IMG/VR virus record: IMGVR_UViG_3300027901_000002
Span: 1-64,000 of that record
DNA: 64,000 nucleotides
Strand: one strand, 5' to 3'
Origin: a virus
Shown here: in pieces, positions 7,850-15,831 of the stretch
Layout of the letters: each line of letters opens with the position of its first letter
Numbering within the stretch: the first letter of the stretch is position 1
Program-made: the position numbers and the translations under genes
The notes under the pieces: generated by a model
What the model was told of the DNA's origin: nothing
Databases searched by the model: none
What the model saw: the letters and a program-made list of their open reading frames with translations, nothing else

Positions 7850-9003
7850 TATATTCCCCTAAATTCGTTTTCTATTTCTTTTAAACAATCCTCGTTTCTA
7901 CTACAATTTACGCATCTATATTTGTTGTACTCTGGTCTCGTTTTCATTCGCCTAATCGGATAATACTTGTCTTCGTTTCTATAAAACCACGATTGTCTTA
8001 TTTCGTTTATTCTAAACAAAACCGTTTTTAAAGAAGTGTAATTAAATTTCTTTTTTACAACAACAGGGTTTTGTATGTCTGGATCTCCAGTAAGAAAAAT
8101 TATACCAAGTATTATATCTCCGTGTTCGAAAGATTGAAACTTTTGTGTTTTTTGGTTAAATCTATAAAGTTTATGGTCTATATTTCCTATATATTTTCTT
8201 TTCTCGTCGTCTATTTCTTTTTGTTCTTCTTTTGTTGTTCCTAAACCAAATTTTTTCCAATTTCCATCTTCGTCTAAGTACAAATTTTCGATAATAAACT
8301 TTCTAACTCTTTCGTCTTTAAAGTTCCATCCTCGTTTTAAGAGATACAGTAAAGCGTAGAAGTGTACTTCAAACATAAACTTAGGTGGAACTTCTACTGA
8401 AGTTTCGTCTGCAATATGTTTTCTTCCTTTTAAAACTTTGTTTGGAATTTTTCCAGTTTTGTAATCAGCGACGTATATACCTTCGTCTAAACTCTCGTCT
8501 ATTTCTAAAAACACTGTGTCAATAGTGCCGTATATCTCAAACTCTTCGCTATAATAAAATTCTTCTACTTCAACTGGCTTAAAATATTTCCAAACCTTAA
8601 ATTTGTTTCCATTGAACAATTGATATAGATATAAAAATCTATCTGCGTGTATACATGCAAACTTCCAAAATATTCTTTGTAACACTGCAACCTCCCTGTC
8701 ATATTCTGGAGTTATAGACATACAAATACCATAGAAGTAATACGTAACTGGGTTGTTTTCAGTTCCAATTGTTGGATTAATTTCTAAAGTATAAAGATAA
8801 TCAAAGTCTAAATTATCCCAAAAACTAGAAAATATAAGGTGCGTATCTGTTCCAACATCACATCTTTTTGTGAAGTCCTCTGGTTTCTCTCCTAATACGT
8901 ATTTAGTATAAAATAGATAAGGACAAAAGTAAGAATGAGTTTTTATCTTACTTTTTGCTACATGCGGCATTTTTTTGTAATGATAATATCCTCTAGGTTC
9001 CAC
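7849..9003 (-). CDS. PD-(D/E)XK nuclease, Cas4/RecB-like with FeS-type cysteines
   Basis: A 384-residue exonuclease-type protein. IYVADYKTGKIPN (about residue 173) is the D-x(n)-(D/E)-x-K core, preceded by EFEIYGTIDTVFLEID. One cysteine near the start (FCPYLFYTKY) and three near the end (YRCVNCSRNEDCLKEI) give the C...C-x2-C-x5-C arrangement of the 4Fe-4S cluster in Cas4 and AddB-like nucleases. No CRISPR array or Cas1 is present, so I read it as a viral recombination or end-processing nuclease, as in other archaeal viruses. Confidence 0.82.
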   Translation of the reverse strand: MEPRGYYHYKKMPHVAKSKIKTHSYFCPYLFYTKYVLGEKPEDFTKRCDVGTDTHLIFSSFWDNLDFDYLYTLEINPTIGTENNPVTYYFYGICMSITPEYDREVAVLQRIFWKFACIHADRFLYLYQLFNGNKFKVWKYFKPVEVEEFYYSEEFEIYGTIDTVFLEIDESLDEGIYVADYKTGKIPNKVLKGRKHIADETSVEVPPKFMFEVHFYALLYLLKRGWNFKDERVRKFIIENLYLDEDGNWKKFGLGTTKEEQKEIDDEKRKYIGNIDHKLYRFNQKTQKFQSFEHGDIILGIIFLTGDPDIQNPVVVKKKFNYTSLKTVLFRINEIRQSWFYRNEDKYYPIRRMKTRPEYNKYRCVNCSRNEDCLKEIENEFRGI

Positions 9004-9754
9004 TTTTCTCCTCTTCTTTTATAATTTTCCAGTATCTATTACTAATATCTTCGGTTTTTTCTATCATATATTCGTCTAACCAATTTTTCCAGTCGTTTTC
9101 TATTCCTTTTCTTCTCCACTCGTCTCTTCTTATTTCCTTTCCTGGTTCTCTTCCGCTTTTATTTTTGAAAGAATGTTTTATACATAACCTCCTTATACTA
9201 GTATCTGGAACTTTTGAATCCAAAAACTTGCAAATTGTTTTGACTTCTTTGTAAGTATCATTCACTAACCAATGATAACAAGTCCAAACATAAGTTTGTT
9301 TCACGCTAGGATCGTATTTTTTAGTACTCATCCCCCTCACCATAAGCGGAAATTGTCTTTCGTTGTGGCGCCACGGTAATTCCAAATTAAAGACTGCCTT
9401 AACTGCTTCTAAATCAGAAGGAGCGTCTTTAATAATTTTCAACCCTCGACCTGGTGGTTTGTATCGTTGATGAAATGTCCAAGACACCATTCTATCTCTT
9501 GGATTCCTAACTATTCCAATAACTTTGTAATCCACTGGTTTTATGTTTTCGTACAATTCCTCTCTAATAACGTGGTGAAATTTCACTATCCTCCGCTCAG
9601 CAAACCTTTCTCTCACTGTAGTAGCACAAGTAGGCAAGTCCTTAAAGTCAAGTTCTGCGCTAACTTTCATCCCAAACAATTCAGACAAGAGATAATGAAG
9701 CCATCGAGAACCAACTCTCATTTCACTAATTATTATTATTTTCATTTTTATCAC
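8993..9754 (-). CDS. PAPS-dependent sulfotransferase
   Basis: Transfers sulfate from PAPS to a hydroxyl or amine acceptor. The 5'-phosphosulfate-binding loop region is SEMRVGSRWLHYLLSEL (residue 10 onward) and the 3'-phosphate motif is VIGIVRNPRDRMVSWTF (about 82), matching the sulfotransferase fold. At 253 residues it has usual length. It starts with GTG at 9754 (GTGA overlap); an ATG follows at 9745. Neighbours are two methyltransferases and a GT2, and an APS kinase is encoded nearby, so a sulfated, methylated glycan is a coherent inference. Acceptor unknown. Confidence 0.85.
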   Translation of the reverse strand: MIKMKIIIISEMRVGSRWLHYLLSELFGMKVSAELDFKDLPTCATTVRERFAERRIVKFHHVIREELYENIKPVDYKVIGIVRNPRDRMVSWTFHQRYKPPGRGLKIIKDAPSDLEAVKAVFNLELPWRHNERQFPLMVRGMSTKKYDPSVKQTYVWTCYHWLVNDTYKEVKTICKFLDSKVPDTSIRRLCIKHSFKNKSGREPGKEIRRDEWRRKGIENDWKNWLDEYMIEKTEDISNRYWKIIKEEEKSGT

Positions 9755-10452
9755 ATTTTTTTTATGTAAATACTTCCCCCTGTGCTTTTACAAACCAAGG
9801 GAAAATCTTCTTCTAATAGAATTTTTAATTTGTGTTGTATATAATGGTTAAAAAACATTATCTTAAAATTTGTATTACTTTCTAAAAAATATCTTAATTC
9901 AAATAATTCTGTATATCCCCTCCCCTCTTCTATATATTGTGGTATGTATATCCAGGGATAGAAAATGTCGTGTATGTGAATATAAACGCCTTCGTTTAAT
10001 ATAGGTAATATTTTATGTAAATAAAATCCAACGTCTTCCTCCTTATGCGAAGTATCAATAAATAACAAATCGTTTCTTTTAAGAGAATCAAAAATTCTCA
10101 AATTAACGTTTTCTAATTTATTATTAATTTTACCTTGATTGTTTGGTATATATCTTTTCATTTTGGTGTCGTTTTTGTCTATAAAAAGACAATCTATGTT
10201 GTTGTTAAAATACTTTTTATTAACAAACATTAATATCTTAGACGAATTACCAACACCTACTTCTATAACTCTTTTTGGTTTTATTAAACGCAAAAAACAA
10301 TAATAAAAAATCCCATCACAATAAGAAAAATCACTGTGAGGAAAAAAAGTTAAGAAATGTTGTGGCATTTCGTCATAATATCTTTTAAATTGTGCCAATA
10401 AATGTACTTGCGTTTGTACGTTTAAATCTATATTTTCTCTATAAGACACCAC
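9751..10452 (-). CDS. Class I SAM-dependent methyltransferase
   Basis: A 233-residue methyltransferase. VIEVGVGNSSKILMF (about residue 65) is the SAM-binding motif I, followed by CLFIDKNDTKMK and LLFIDTSHKEED, as in the Methyltransf_24 family found in glycan clusters. HIHDIFYPWIYIPQY is the usual post-core region. It overlaps the next methyltransferase by 25 nt; the start is GTG. Probably O-methylates a sugar of the glycan made by this cluster. Confidence 0.8.
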   Translation of the reverse strand: MVSYRENIDLNVQTQVHLLAQFKRYYDEMPQHFLTFFPHSDFSYCDGIFYYCFLRLIKPKRVIEVGVGNSSKILMFVNKKYFNNNIDCLFIDKNDTKMKRYIPNNQGKINNKLENVNLRIFDSLKRNDLLFIDTSHKEEDVGFYLHKILPILNEGVYIHIHDIFYPWIYIPQYIEEGRGYTELFELRYFLESNTNFKIMFFNHYIQHKLKILLEEDFPLVCKSTGGSIYIKKM

Positions 10453-11111
10453 AATTCAGCCGCTATTTTTGGGTGAAATTTAGTTCCTAAAAAAACAAAT
10501 AGTTCGATATCGTCTCTAAAATAATATTGCATTTCTTTAAGTGGAAGAGGTTTAAATAAAAAACCACCGTTATCAATAACTTCGTATTTTCCTCCAGTTT
10601 TCCACTCTAATTCTTCTATAAATTGATAATCGTACATGTGCCTATGTCCACTCTTAATGTCACTTTCAGAAAGGTCGTAAGGAGTTTTTATTAATCCAAG
10701 TTCAGCTCCTAATATTCTATTAAGAGACCTAGCGTTTGGATACAAAATAAATATTTTTCCTTTTGGATTTAAGAGTTTATATAAATTATTAAGAACGGCA
10801 TAAGGAGAATGTAAATGCTCTATTGTTCTAACCATTAACACAAAATCGTATTTATGGCTTGTGTGTTTTACAAATCCTTCTATATCACACGTTACATACA
10901 TAGTGCCAGGTATTTCTTCTTGGCTAAGAAAATTTGTGTCAACTAACACCATAGTTTTGAAATTTAATTTTTTTGCCATGTCTCCGCTCATTGCACCTAA
11001 ATCCAACGCGTCCATATCTGGAGTTATAAATTCGTTTATTTTATCAATTGTCATTTCCCAAAGTTTTTTTTCGTAAATTGTAGTGTTGTATTCTGAAAAA
11101 TCCCCTTCCAT
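10428..11111 (-). CDS. SAM-dependent methyltransferase (Methyltransf_11/23-like)
   Basis: A 227-residue methyltransferase with motif I LDLGAMSGDMAKKL (about residue 37), an acidic TMVLVDTNF strand end, and RTIEHLHSPYAVLNNLYKLL (about 95) followed by NPKGKIFILYP, which is typical of the type 11/23 families. Part of the 9-12 kb glycan-modification cluster between another methyltransferase and a GT2 gene. Likely small-molecule or sugar methylation rather than DNA. Confidence 0.82.
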   Translation of the reverse strand: MEGDFSEYNTTIYEKKLWEMTIDKINEFITPDMDALDLGAMSGDMAKKLNFKTMVLVDTNFLSQEEIPGTMYVTCDIEGFVKHTSHKYDFVLMVRTIEHLHSPYAVLNNLYKLLNPKGKIFILYPNARSLNRILGAELGLIKTPYDLSESDIKSGHRHMYDYQFIEELEWKTGGKYEVIDNGGFLFKPLPLKEMQYYFRDDIELFVFLGTKFHPKIAAELWCLIEKI

Positions 11112-11115
11112 ATAA

Positions 11116-11814
11116 TCACCAATAACTGTTTACAACTTCTTTAACTGTTTCGTCGAAATTGTTTTGTAAATTTTTTATTAATCTATCGTTTGATGTATGA
11201 TTCAAAATCTTCTTCTCTTGCTTCTCTTTTATTGAATGTCTTCCTCCATGATGTTTATGGTCTAACTTTTTAGGATGAAGAACTACTTTTTGTTTAAATA
11301 CTCTTGCAGCTAACATTAAATAATAAGAATGTTCTCCTAAATAATAAGACATTCTTTCGTCTATACCTCTTCCTTTTATTAAGAAAGGTCTGTAACAAAC
11401 TTCTATTGTTCCATTTCTACCAGTGTGTCTACCGTTTTTATCTAATATTTTAACTAAAAATCTAAGAGTAATTTTTTTAGGATCGTGATCTTTATAATAA
11501 TCGAGTATTAATTGAGCAAAATTAAGAGGATAAATAACGTCCATAGGAATCCTCACAAATAAGTCGTTCTTTGCTTCAAATATTGATTTGTTAGTCATTT
11601 TAGACATGTGGAAATAAACGTTTGGTGTTTTTTCTATTCTAAAAAATCTAAAACCGTAACTTTTTACTACTTGTTCTATATTATCTGTACTACTGTAGTC
11701 TACAACTATAATATCGTCGCTTTGTCCTTTTATACTATCGAAGACCTGTTTAACCCATTTAATTCCTCGTTGTTTTATTATATCAAAAGTGTAAAACGAA
11801 AAAGTAATTTTCAT
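11116..11814 (-). CDS. Glycosyltransferase family 2-like
   Basis: A GT-A fold glycosyltransferase of 232 residues. The N-terminus ITFSFYTFDIIKQRGIKWVK and DDIIVVDYSSTDNIEQVVK are the nucleotide-binding strands of GT2 enzymes, but the later D-x-D is weak (RIPMDVIYP). A long basic C-terminus follows (HPKKLDHKHHGGRHSIKEKQ). Its ATG overlaps the stop of a DMIL-tailed gene as ATGA. Likely works with the methyl- and sulfotransferases downstream. Confidence 0.75.
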   Translation of the reverse strand: MKITFSFYTFDIIKQRGIKWVKQVFDSIKGQSDDIIVVDYSSTDNIEQVVKSYGFRFFRIEKTPNVYFHMSKMTNKSIFEAKNDLFVRIPMDVIYPLNFAQLILDYYKDHDPKKITLRFLVKILDKNGRHTGRNGTIEVCYRPFLIKGRGIDERMSYYLGEHSYYLMLAARVFKQKVVLHPKKLDHKHHGGRHSIKEKQEKKILNHTSNDRLIKNLQNNFDETVKEVVNSYW

Positions 11815-12278
11815 AATATCATATCACTAGAAAATGTTTGCTTTTTAAATATATCGTTCCAATTATACAACAAATGGTACTTTTCTAATATTTGTTTTGG
11901 CGCTTCTAAAGAGGCCAAAAGAAAACCGTAATCGTTATTGATTTGAAAAAATAACCAATAACTATCATATACGTCGTAGACTTTTGCAGAAACTGTATTT
12001 GTTTCTAAAAAGTTTAGTATCTCTACGATTTTATTTAAATCGAAATATCCATCTCCAAACTTCAACATTTGCTGTCTATCGTCGCGTTTTGGTATTTCGT
12101 TAATTAAATATTCTTCTATGTCTTCGTTTCCGTATTCCTTAAAGAATTTCTTCAAATCGAGTAATCCTACAACTGTTCCAGCGCTTGCCGTTATTACGGC
12201 TTCGTTCGTGATTGGTTCTAAAGTTTCTCCGAAATGTACATTAAACCGCTTTCTTGTAGATTCCTTCTTCTTTATCAA
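11811..12278 (-). CDS. Hypothetical protein with C-terminal DMIL tail
   Basis: A 155-residue protein of unknown function, probably starting with TTG at 12278 inside the HNH gene (38-nt overlap) because no in-frame ATG lies near. Mixed alpha/beta composition (ITASAGTVVGLLDLKKFFKE). It ends FSSDMIL-stop, one of five proteins in the window with the tail [FI]-x-x-D-M-[IV]-L. The tail codons are GAT ATG ATA TTA followed by TGA in an ATGA overlap. The tail suggests it binds the same partner as PolB and the large clamp-loader subunit. Confidence 0.65.
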   Translation of the reverse strand: MIKKKESTRKRFNVHFGETLEPITNEAVITASAGTVVGLLDLKKFFKEYGNEDIEEYLINEIPKRDDRQQMLKFGDGYFDLNKIVEILNFLETNTVSAKVYDVYDSYWLFFQINNDYGFLLASLEAPKQILEKYHLLYNWNDIFKKQTFSSDMIL

Positions 12279-12624
12279 AAACTATATTACCTTTATTGAA
12301 TTCGTTTAAAGCTAATTCCAATCCCATTTTAAACAAAGAAGACTGCGCTAATTGATGAGTAGAATGATTACAAATGAATAAATTATCTAATCTATTGTCG
12401 TGTTTATCGAAGTTTATGTGGTGTATTTCTTCACCTTTTTTAAGATATCGTCCTAAATGTTTCTCCATAACTAAAACTTGTTCTTTCACATATCCTTTAT
12501 GATTTTTTGGGTGATCTACGCATCTTATCCATCTATATCCATTTTTTACGTTCCAGACTCCACCTTTCCATTGTGGGTGTTTTTCTCCAATGTTTAATTT
12601 ATGTCCTTTTACAAATTTAGTCAT
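12241..12624 (-). CDS. HNH endonuclease (HNH_3, homing-type)
   Basis: A 127-residue nuclease. HPQWKGGVWNVKNGYRWI is the common substrate-binding N-terminal part, and GEEIHHINFDKHDNRLDNLF is the HNH catalytic core (H-H...N...N). The open frame extends upstream, but ATG 12624 forms an ATGA overlap with the previous stop and gives the right family length. Such free-standing HNH genes in phages are often selfish insertions. It sits between a deoxyribosyltransferase-like gene and an unknown gene, without an obvious intron. Confidence 0.85.
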   Translation of the reverse strand: MTKFVKGHKLNIGEKHPQWKGGVWNVKNGYRWIRCVDHPKNHKGYVKEQVLVMEKHLGRYLKKGEEIHHINFDKHDNRLDNLFICNHSTHQLAQSSLFKMGLELALNEFNKGNIVFDKEEGIYKKAV

Positions 12625-13166
12625 TTCGCTTTCTTCCAAAAAGGTTCGTCTTTCACAAAAGCGTCGTAATCTATATAAAACACGTCCGCAAGTATCCAGA
12701 GAAAAGGTTGTGGTTTGTAACACAAAACTGTTATTTTCTTGTGCATGTTGTAAGCCCACACTAGTTCTATTGGAGTGCCAATCATTGTAATGTCTTTTGG
12801 AAACCATCCAAAATATTCGTGGCAATGTTTAACCATGTCGTAGTCTTTATCAACAATGTCTTTAGCGAAATCATAAGTAGGGTTTTCGTAATAATGGTTT
12901 ACACCATATTTTTCGTTTAGTCTATCCTCTTCTTTAAAAGGATTAATTACTTTATAATTTCTTCCTTCTAAGATTCTTTCGATCATTTCTTCTCTTTTGG
13001 AGTGCCATTTGTCGAAAGGGTGGGCAAAATATATAGTTCTTTTTTCTTTAAACCTCGCTGGATGGTCGACAGTCTTTGCGTATATATCTTCGTTTGCTTG
13101 TTTGTAAGACAATTTCTCACCTTTTTCTAAAATTCCTTTAGGGTTTATTTGTTTTGTGAAGTTCAT
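12621..13166 (-). CDS. Nucleoside 2-deoxyribosyltransferase-like protein
   Basis: A 181-residue protein with RTIYFAHPFDKWHSKREEMI, the usual N-terminal strand of the nucleoside 2-deoxyribosyltransferase/MazG-linked Rossmann-like family, and MIGTPIELVWAYNMHKKITV, the helix carrying the catalytic Glu (TPIELVWA). Family members exchange or hydrolyse bases of nucleotides. In a virus this fits dNTP-pool management or modified bases. Overlaps both neighbours by 4 nt. Substrate unknown. Confidence 0.7.
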   Translation of the reverse strand: MNFTKQINPKGILEKGEKLSYKQANEDIYAKTVDHPARFKEKRTIYFAHPFDKWHSKREEMIERILEGRNYKVINPFKEEDRLNEKYGVNHYYENPTYDFAKDIVDKDYDMVKHCHEYFGWFPKDITMIGTPIELVWAYNMHKKITVLCYKPQPFLWILADVFYIDYDAFVKDEPFWKKAK

Positions 13167-13414
13167 AAATTATCCTCGTTGTATAGTTTTCCTACCATTA
13201 TTCCTTTTACGTCTTTTGCTACTATCAAATCCATACCCATTACTTTTGTTCCAACCGTTTTAGCTGTCGTGTCTTTTATTAAAACTAAACTATCTAAAAT
13301 TTCCAATTCTACTTGTTCGTACTCGTCGTCGTTTATTATTAAGTGGGTAGGTTCAAAACCAAATCTATGTTTAAATTTCTCCTTTAAGAAGAAAATTTTT
13401 TTTAAATAACTCAT
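13163..13414 (-). CDS. Hypothetical protein, 83 aa
   Basis: Unrecognised small protein. FGFEPTHLIINDDEYEQVEL and GTKVMGMDLIVAKDVKGIMV look like an alpha/beta fold. The latter resembles short phage proteins of virion-associated or toxin-antidote type, but that is weak. ATGA overlaps on both sides, following a DMIL-tailed methylase. Confidence 0.65.
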   Translation of the reverse strand: MSYLKKIFFLKEKFKHRFGFEPTHLIINDDEYEQVELEILDSLVLIKDTTAKTVGTKVMGMDLIVAKDVKGIMVGKLYNEDNL

Positions 13415-14280
13415 AATATCATATCGTCTCCTATTTTATCTTTTTTATCGTAATAATCCATCGTTGGAGTTTTCTTAGGATCGAAATTCCTAATCACGTA
13501 TTCGATATCTCTCGACTTTTCTCCTCCAACACAATAAGAAGAAGCGTTTACTCTCTCCACTTCTTGATAATACCAGTCTTCGTGGTGAAAATATTCTTTA
13601 CTATCAACTGTGAGAACGAAAAGAGCGCGTTTTAAATCGTAAAGTATTTCTCTTAAATCCTCAAAGTCTTGCGCGCCCCAAGCGTTTTCGTCTGTATCCA
13701 TTCCAGACATCTCTTCGTAAAGCTTTCCTCCTTTGAAATAAGGAGGGTCTAAGAAAAAAAGAACGCCTTCTTTATCTGCTCTCTTCATTAGATCTCTGAA
13801 GTCTTGACACTCAAATTGTACGAACTTTATTCGCTCGTAATACTCGTTGATGTTTTTTAATTTGTTAAGATAAGGGTGATGCCAGTGTTCTTTTCCAGTA
13901 AACGACATTCCGTGGTAGCAATTGTTCATTTGAGAGAACGAGTGATGATTCACGTAATAAAATCTCATAGCGTCTTCTATTGGATTTTCCGCTATGTTGT
14001 CTTTAAACTCGTCGAATAATTGTCGACTATCTATTCCACCCTCGTTTCTACAATAATCAACGAACTCTCTTCTTGCACTCTTAATTACTTTCCACATGTT
14101 CACGAGTCGAGAGTTTATATCGTTGAACACTTCTATTTCAGAAGGAACTTTGTTAAACAAAACCACACCAGACCCTCCAAACACTTCTATGAAAGTTGTG
14201 TGGACAGGGAAAGGCAAAAAATGTTTAAGGAGATTGTATTTTCCTCCGTACCAACCAATAATGGATTGACCTTTTCTCAT
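13411..14280 (-). CDS. dam: DNA adenine-N6 methyltransferase (Dam/D12 class)
   Basis: Methylates adenine in DNA. IIGWYGGKYNLLKHFLPF (residue 6) and FIEVFGGSGVVLF (about 32) form the SAM site, and VLFFLDPPYFKGG (about 165) is the catalytic DPPY motif of alpha-class m6A methylases. At 289 residues it is normal length. Unusually it ends IGDDMIL-stop, the shared C-terminal tail, possibly tethering it to the replication machinery. No cognate restriction enzyme is adjacent, so it probably protects or marks viral DNA. Confidence 0.92.
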   Translation of the reverse strand: MRKGQSIIGWYGGKYNLLKHFLPFPVHTTFIEVFGGSGVVLFNKVPSEIEVFNDINSRLVNMWKVIKSARREFVDYCRNEGGIDSRQLFDEFKDNIAENPIEDAMRFYYVNHHSFSQMNNCYHGMSFTGKEHWHHPYLNKLKNINEYYERIKFVQFECQDFRDLMKRADKEGVLFFLDPPYFKGGKLYEEMSGMDTDENAWGAQDFEDLREILYDLKRALFVLTVDSKEYFHHEDWYYQEVERVNASSYCVGGEKSRDIEYVIRNFDPKKTPTMDYYDKKDKIGDDMIL

Positions 14281-14423
14281 TTTATAAAATCTTCTACTAT
14301 TGATCTAATAATAAAACCACACATACAACTTCTACAACCAAATACCTGGCGTCCTTCTTTTGTTCTTCCAACTTTTATTACTTTTTCGCTTCCACACACT
14401 GGACAATATTCAACTTCTTTCAT
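14277..14423 (-). CDS. Zinc-ribbon miniprotein, 48 aa
   Basis: YCPVCGSEKVIKVGRTKEGR then FGCRSCMCGFIIRS gives a classic C-x2-C...C-x2-C zinc ribbon, as in small transposase-type or TFIIS-like ribbons. ATGA overlaps join it to the SLOG gene upstream and the Dam gene downstream. Probably nucleic-acid or protein binding. Confidence 0.75.
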   Translation of the reverse strand: MKEVEYCPVCGSEKVIKVGRTKEGRQVFGCRSCMCGFIIRSIVEDFIK

Positions 14424-14812
14424 AACAATATCAACTTCTTTTCCCAATCTTCGTGGTATTTCTTAAAATGTTTTATTGTATTTTCAGTGCCTCCTGTTCT
14501 ATCTGGAGATATAATAGCAATTAAATAGTCTAAAGGTTCCTTTGCTATTTTCTCGTTTCTTTTGTAACATTCTTGTACAAATTCGTGATAAGGTAACCAA
14601 CCTCTTGGTATATTTTTTGATTTTACTTCTAATTCTATGTTGTGTTCTTTAGCTATTTTTCTTGCAAAATAGTCTCCGCCTCGTGTACAATCACCAGTAA
14701 CTATTTTTGTTACTTTTCCAAAATTATGTGTTAACCAGCCTAATTTTGCCATAAGACTGTAATAAGCTTGTTCGTCGTGTCTTCTTCTGCTACCAACTAT
14801 TCCAATTATCAT
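14420..14812 (-). CDS. SLOG-family (YAcAr/DprA-like Rossmann) protein
   Basis: A 130-residue nucleotide-binding domain. IIGIVGSRRRHDE at the start, KIVTGDCTRGGDYFARKIA in the middle and RNEKIAKEPLDYLIAIISP near the end match the SLOG/DUF2493 pattern found in phages and defence or nucleotide-signalling contexts. Family members bind nucleotides or ligands; the reaction is unknown. It lies between zinc-ribbon miniproteins near the deoxyribosyltransferase-like gene. Confidence 0.75.
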   Translation of the reverse strand: MIIGIVGSRRRHDEQAYYSLMAKLGWLTHNFGKVTKIVTGDCTRGGDYFARKIAKEHNIELEVKSKNIPRGWLPYHEFVQECYKRNEKIAKEPLDYLIAIISPDRTGGTENTIKHFKKYHEDWEKKLILL

Positions 14813-14976
14813 TCTTCAAAATCTCCTATACTTATTTTAAATCCACAGCCGTGCACGTTTATGCCGAAGTAATGTCCTTGACAAACGTATTCCATATCTA
14901 TCGCGTCGTAAATTAATGGCAGTCCGCATTTCGGACAATAATAAAATCCAAACCTTCTATCTTTTTCTAACTTCAT
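14809..14976 (-). CDS. Zinc-ribbon miniprotein, 55 aa
   Basis: Begins MKLEKDRRFGFYYCPKCG and continues with two further cysteines (YVCQGHYFG, VHGCGFKISIG), a likely single-zinc fold. ATG at 14976 overlaps the end of the next upstream gene, and the stop overlaps the SLOG start as ATGA. Confidence 0.7.
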   Translation of the reverse strand: MKLEKDRRFGFYYCPKCGLPLIYDAIDMEYVCQGHYFGINVHGCGFKISIGDFEE

Positions 14977-15136
14977 TTTTAAAATCAATCCAAATTCTTT
15001 CTTTATAACACACTTCGTCTTTAAAAATCATACCACAATAATCACATACATACAAATTAAAACAATGATCTGTTATTTGATCGTCGTCCCAACACCACAT
15101 AAATTTCATTTCTTCTCCGCATTTACACTTTGTCAT
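14957..15136 (-). CDS. Zinc-ribbon miniprotein, 59 aa
   Basis: MTKCKCGEEMKFMWCWDD then YVCDYCGMIFKDEVCYKE gives two cysteine pairs of ribbon type. I start it at ATG 15136, which lies inside the last codons of the Dam-like gene, rather than at the Met three codons upstream. Unknown role. Confidence 0.7.
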   Translation of the reverse strand: MTKCKCGEEMKFMWCWDDDQITDHCFNLYVCDYCGMIFKDEVCYKERIWIDFKNEVRKR

Positions 15137-15623
15137 AACTTTCACAAATCGTTTTTCCTTTTTTACAATTGTATTTATTGTTAAAAATTACGATAGCAGA
15201 AGGGAAAGGAGCGCTTGATGGTTCTCCTCCGTTTCCATAAGAAGGAAGAGTTCTATTCCAAAATTTTAACCTTCCTTTTATGAACCTTATGGTTCCTTTC
15301 ATACAATAATCGTGCCACCATCGAGTGTCTGTTCTCGCTGGTACTAAACAAACAACAATAGCTCCTTTTTGATATTCTTCGTACGCTTTTTTTATCCACT
15401 TACCAATGCTTCTTCCGTAAGGGGGGTTCATAAACACTATTTCAAAGTGCCAACTCCTAGACAGTCCATCTTCTTCTTTAGTGAAGTATCTATTACATTT
15501 GTGGTTTTCGTGAGTTGCGCAAGGGTCTAACGTGAAACCGAATTCTTCGTTTAATTCGTCGAAAAGCCATTGAGGAGTTTCCCACTCGTCTGATTTAGAG
15601 CTAAACAAGGATTTATTTATCAA
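15123..15623 (-). CDS. Phage-type DNA N6-adenine methyltransferase (Dam, Pfam DNA_N6_MTase-like)
   Basis: A 166-residue enzyme of the small phage Dam family. FSSKSDEWETPQWLFDEL at the N-terminus, FTLDPCATHENHKC, and IVFMNPPYGRSIGKWIKKA (the NPPY catalytic motif) are all diagnostic. It is a second adenine methylase beside the D12-type enzyme, so viral DNA may carry m6A in two contexts. Confidence 0.93.
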   Translation of the reverse strand: MINKSLFSSKSDEWETPQWLFDELNEEFGFTLDPCATHENHKCNRYFTKEEDGLSRSWHFEIVFMNPPYGRSIGKWIKKAYEEYQKGAIVVCLVPARTDTRWWHDYCMKGTIRFIKGRLKFWNRTLPSYGNGGEPSSAPFPSAIVIFNNKYNCKKGKTICESYDKV

Positions 15624-15831
15624 TTTCGTTCATTCTTCTATTTAAATCAGAAATCCAAAACTGGATTAGTTTTATTTCTGCTCTTAGACTAGGTTTTGGT
15701 TCGTCTACAAACCCTTTCATGGAGCAACCCATTATACAATCTACGGGTTTTTCTCCAAACACTTCTTCTTCTAATTTTTTTACTCTTTCTTCTAAATCAC
15801 TCATTTCTTTTCCACAACATTTATCGTTCAT
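15613..15831 (-). CDS. Hypothetical coiled-coil protein, 72 aa
   Basis: Contains a short coiled coil (SDLEERVKKLEEEVFG), a few cysteines (KCCGKEM, CIMGCSM) and a helical C-terminus (FWISDLNRRMNEI). Its ATG overlaps the PolB C-terminal gene stop in ATGA. Possibly oligomeric; function unknown. Confidence 0.6.
   Translation of the reverse strand: MNDKCCGKEMSDLEERVKKLEEEVFGEKPVDCIMGCSMKGFVDEPKPSLRAEIKLIQFWISDLNRRMNEIDK

Noticed and set aside
12625-12825. N-terminal extension of the HNH endonuclease
   Set aside because: The frame is open upstream but overlaps the deoxyribosyltransferase-like gene entirely and is unlike HNH proteins; ATG 12624 in an ATGA overlap is the better start.
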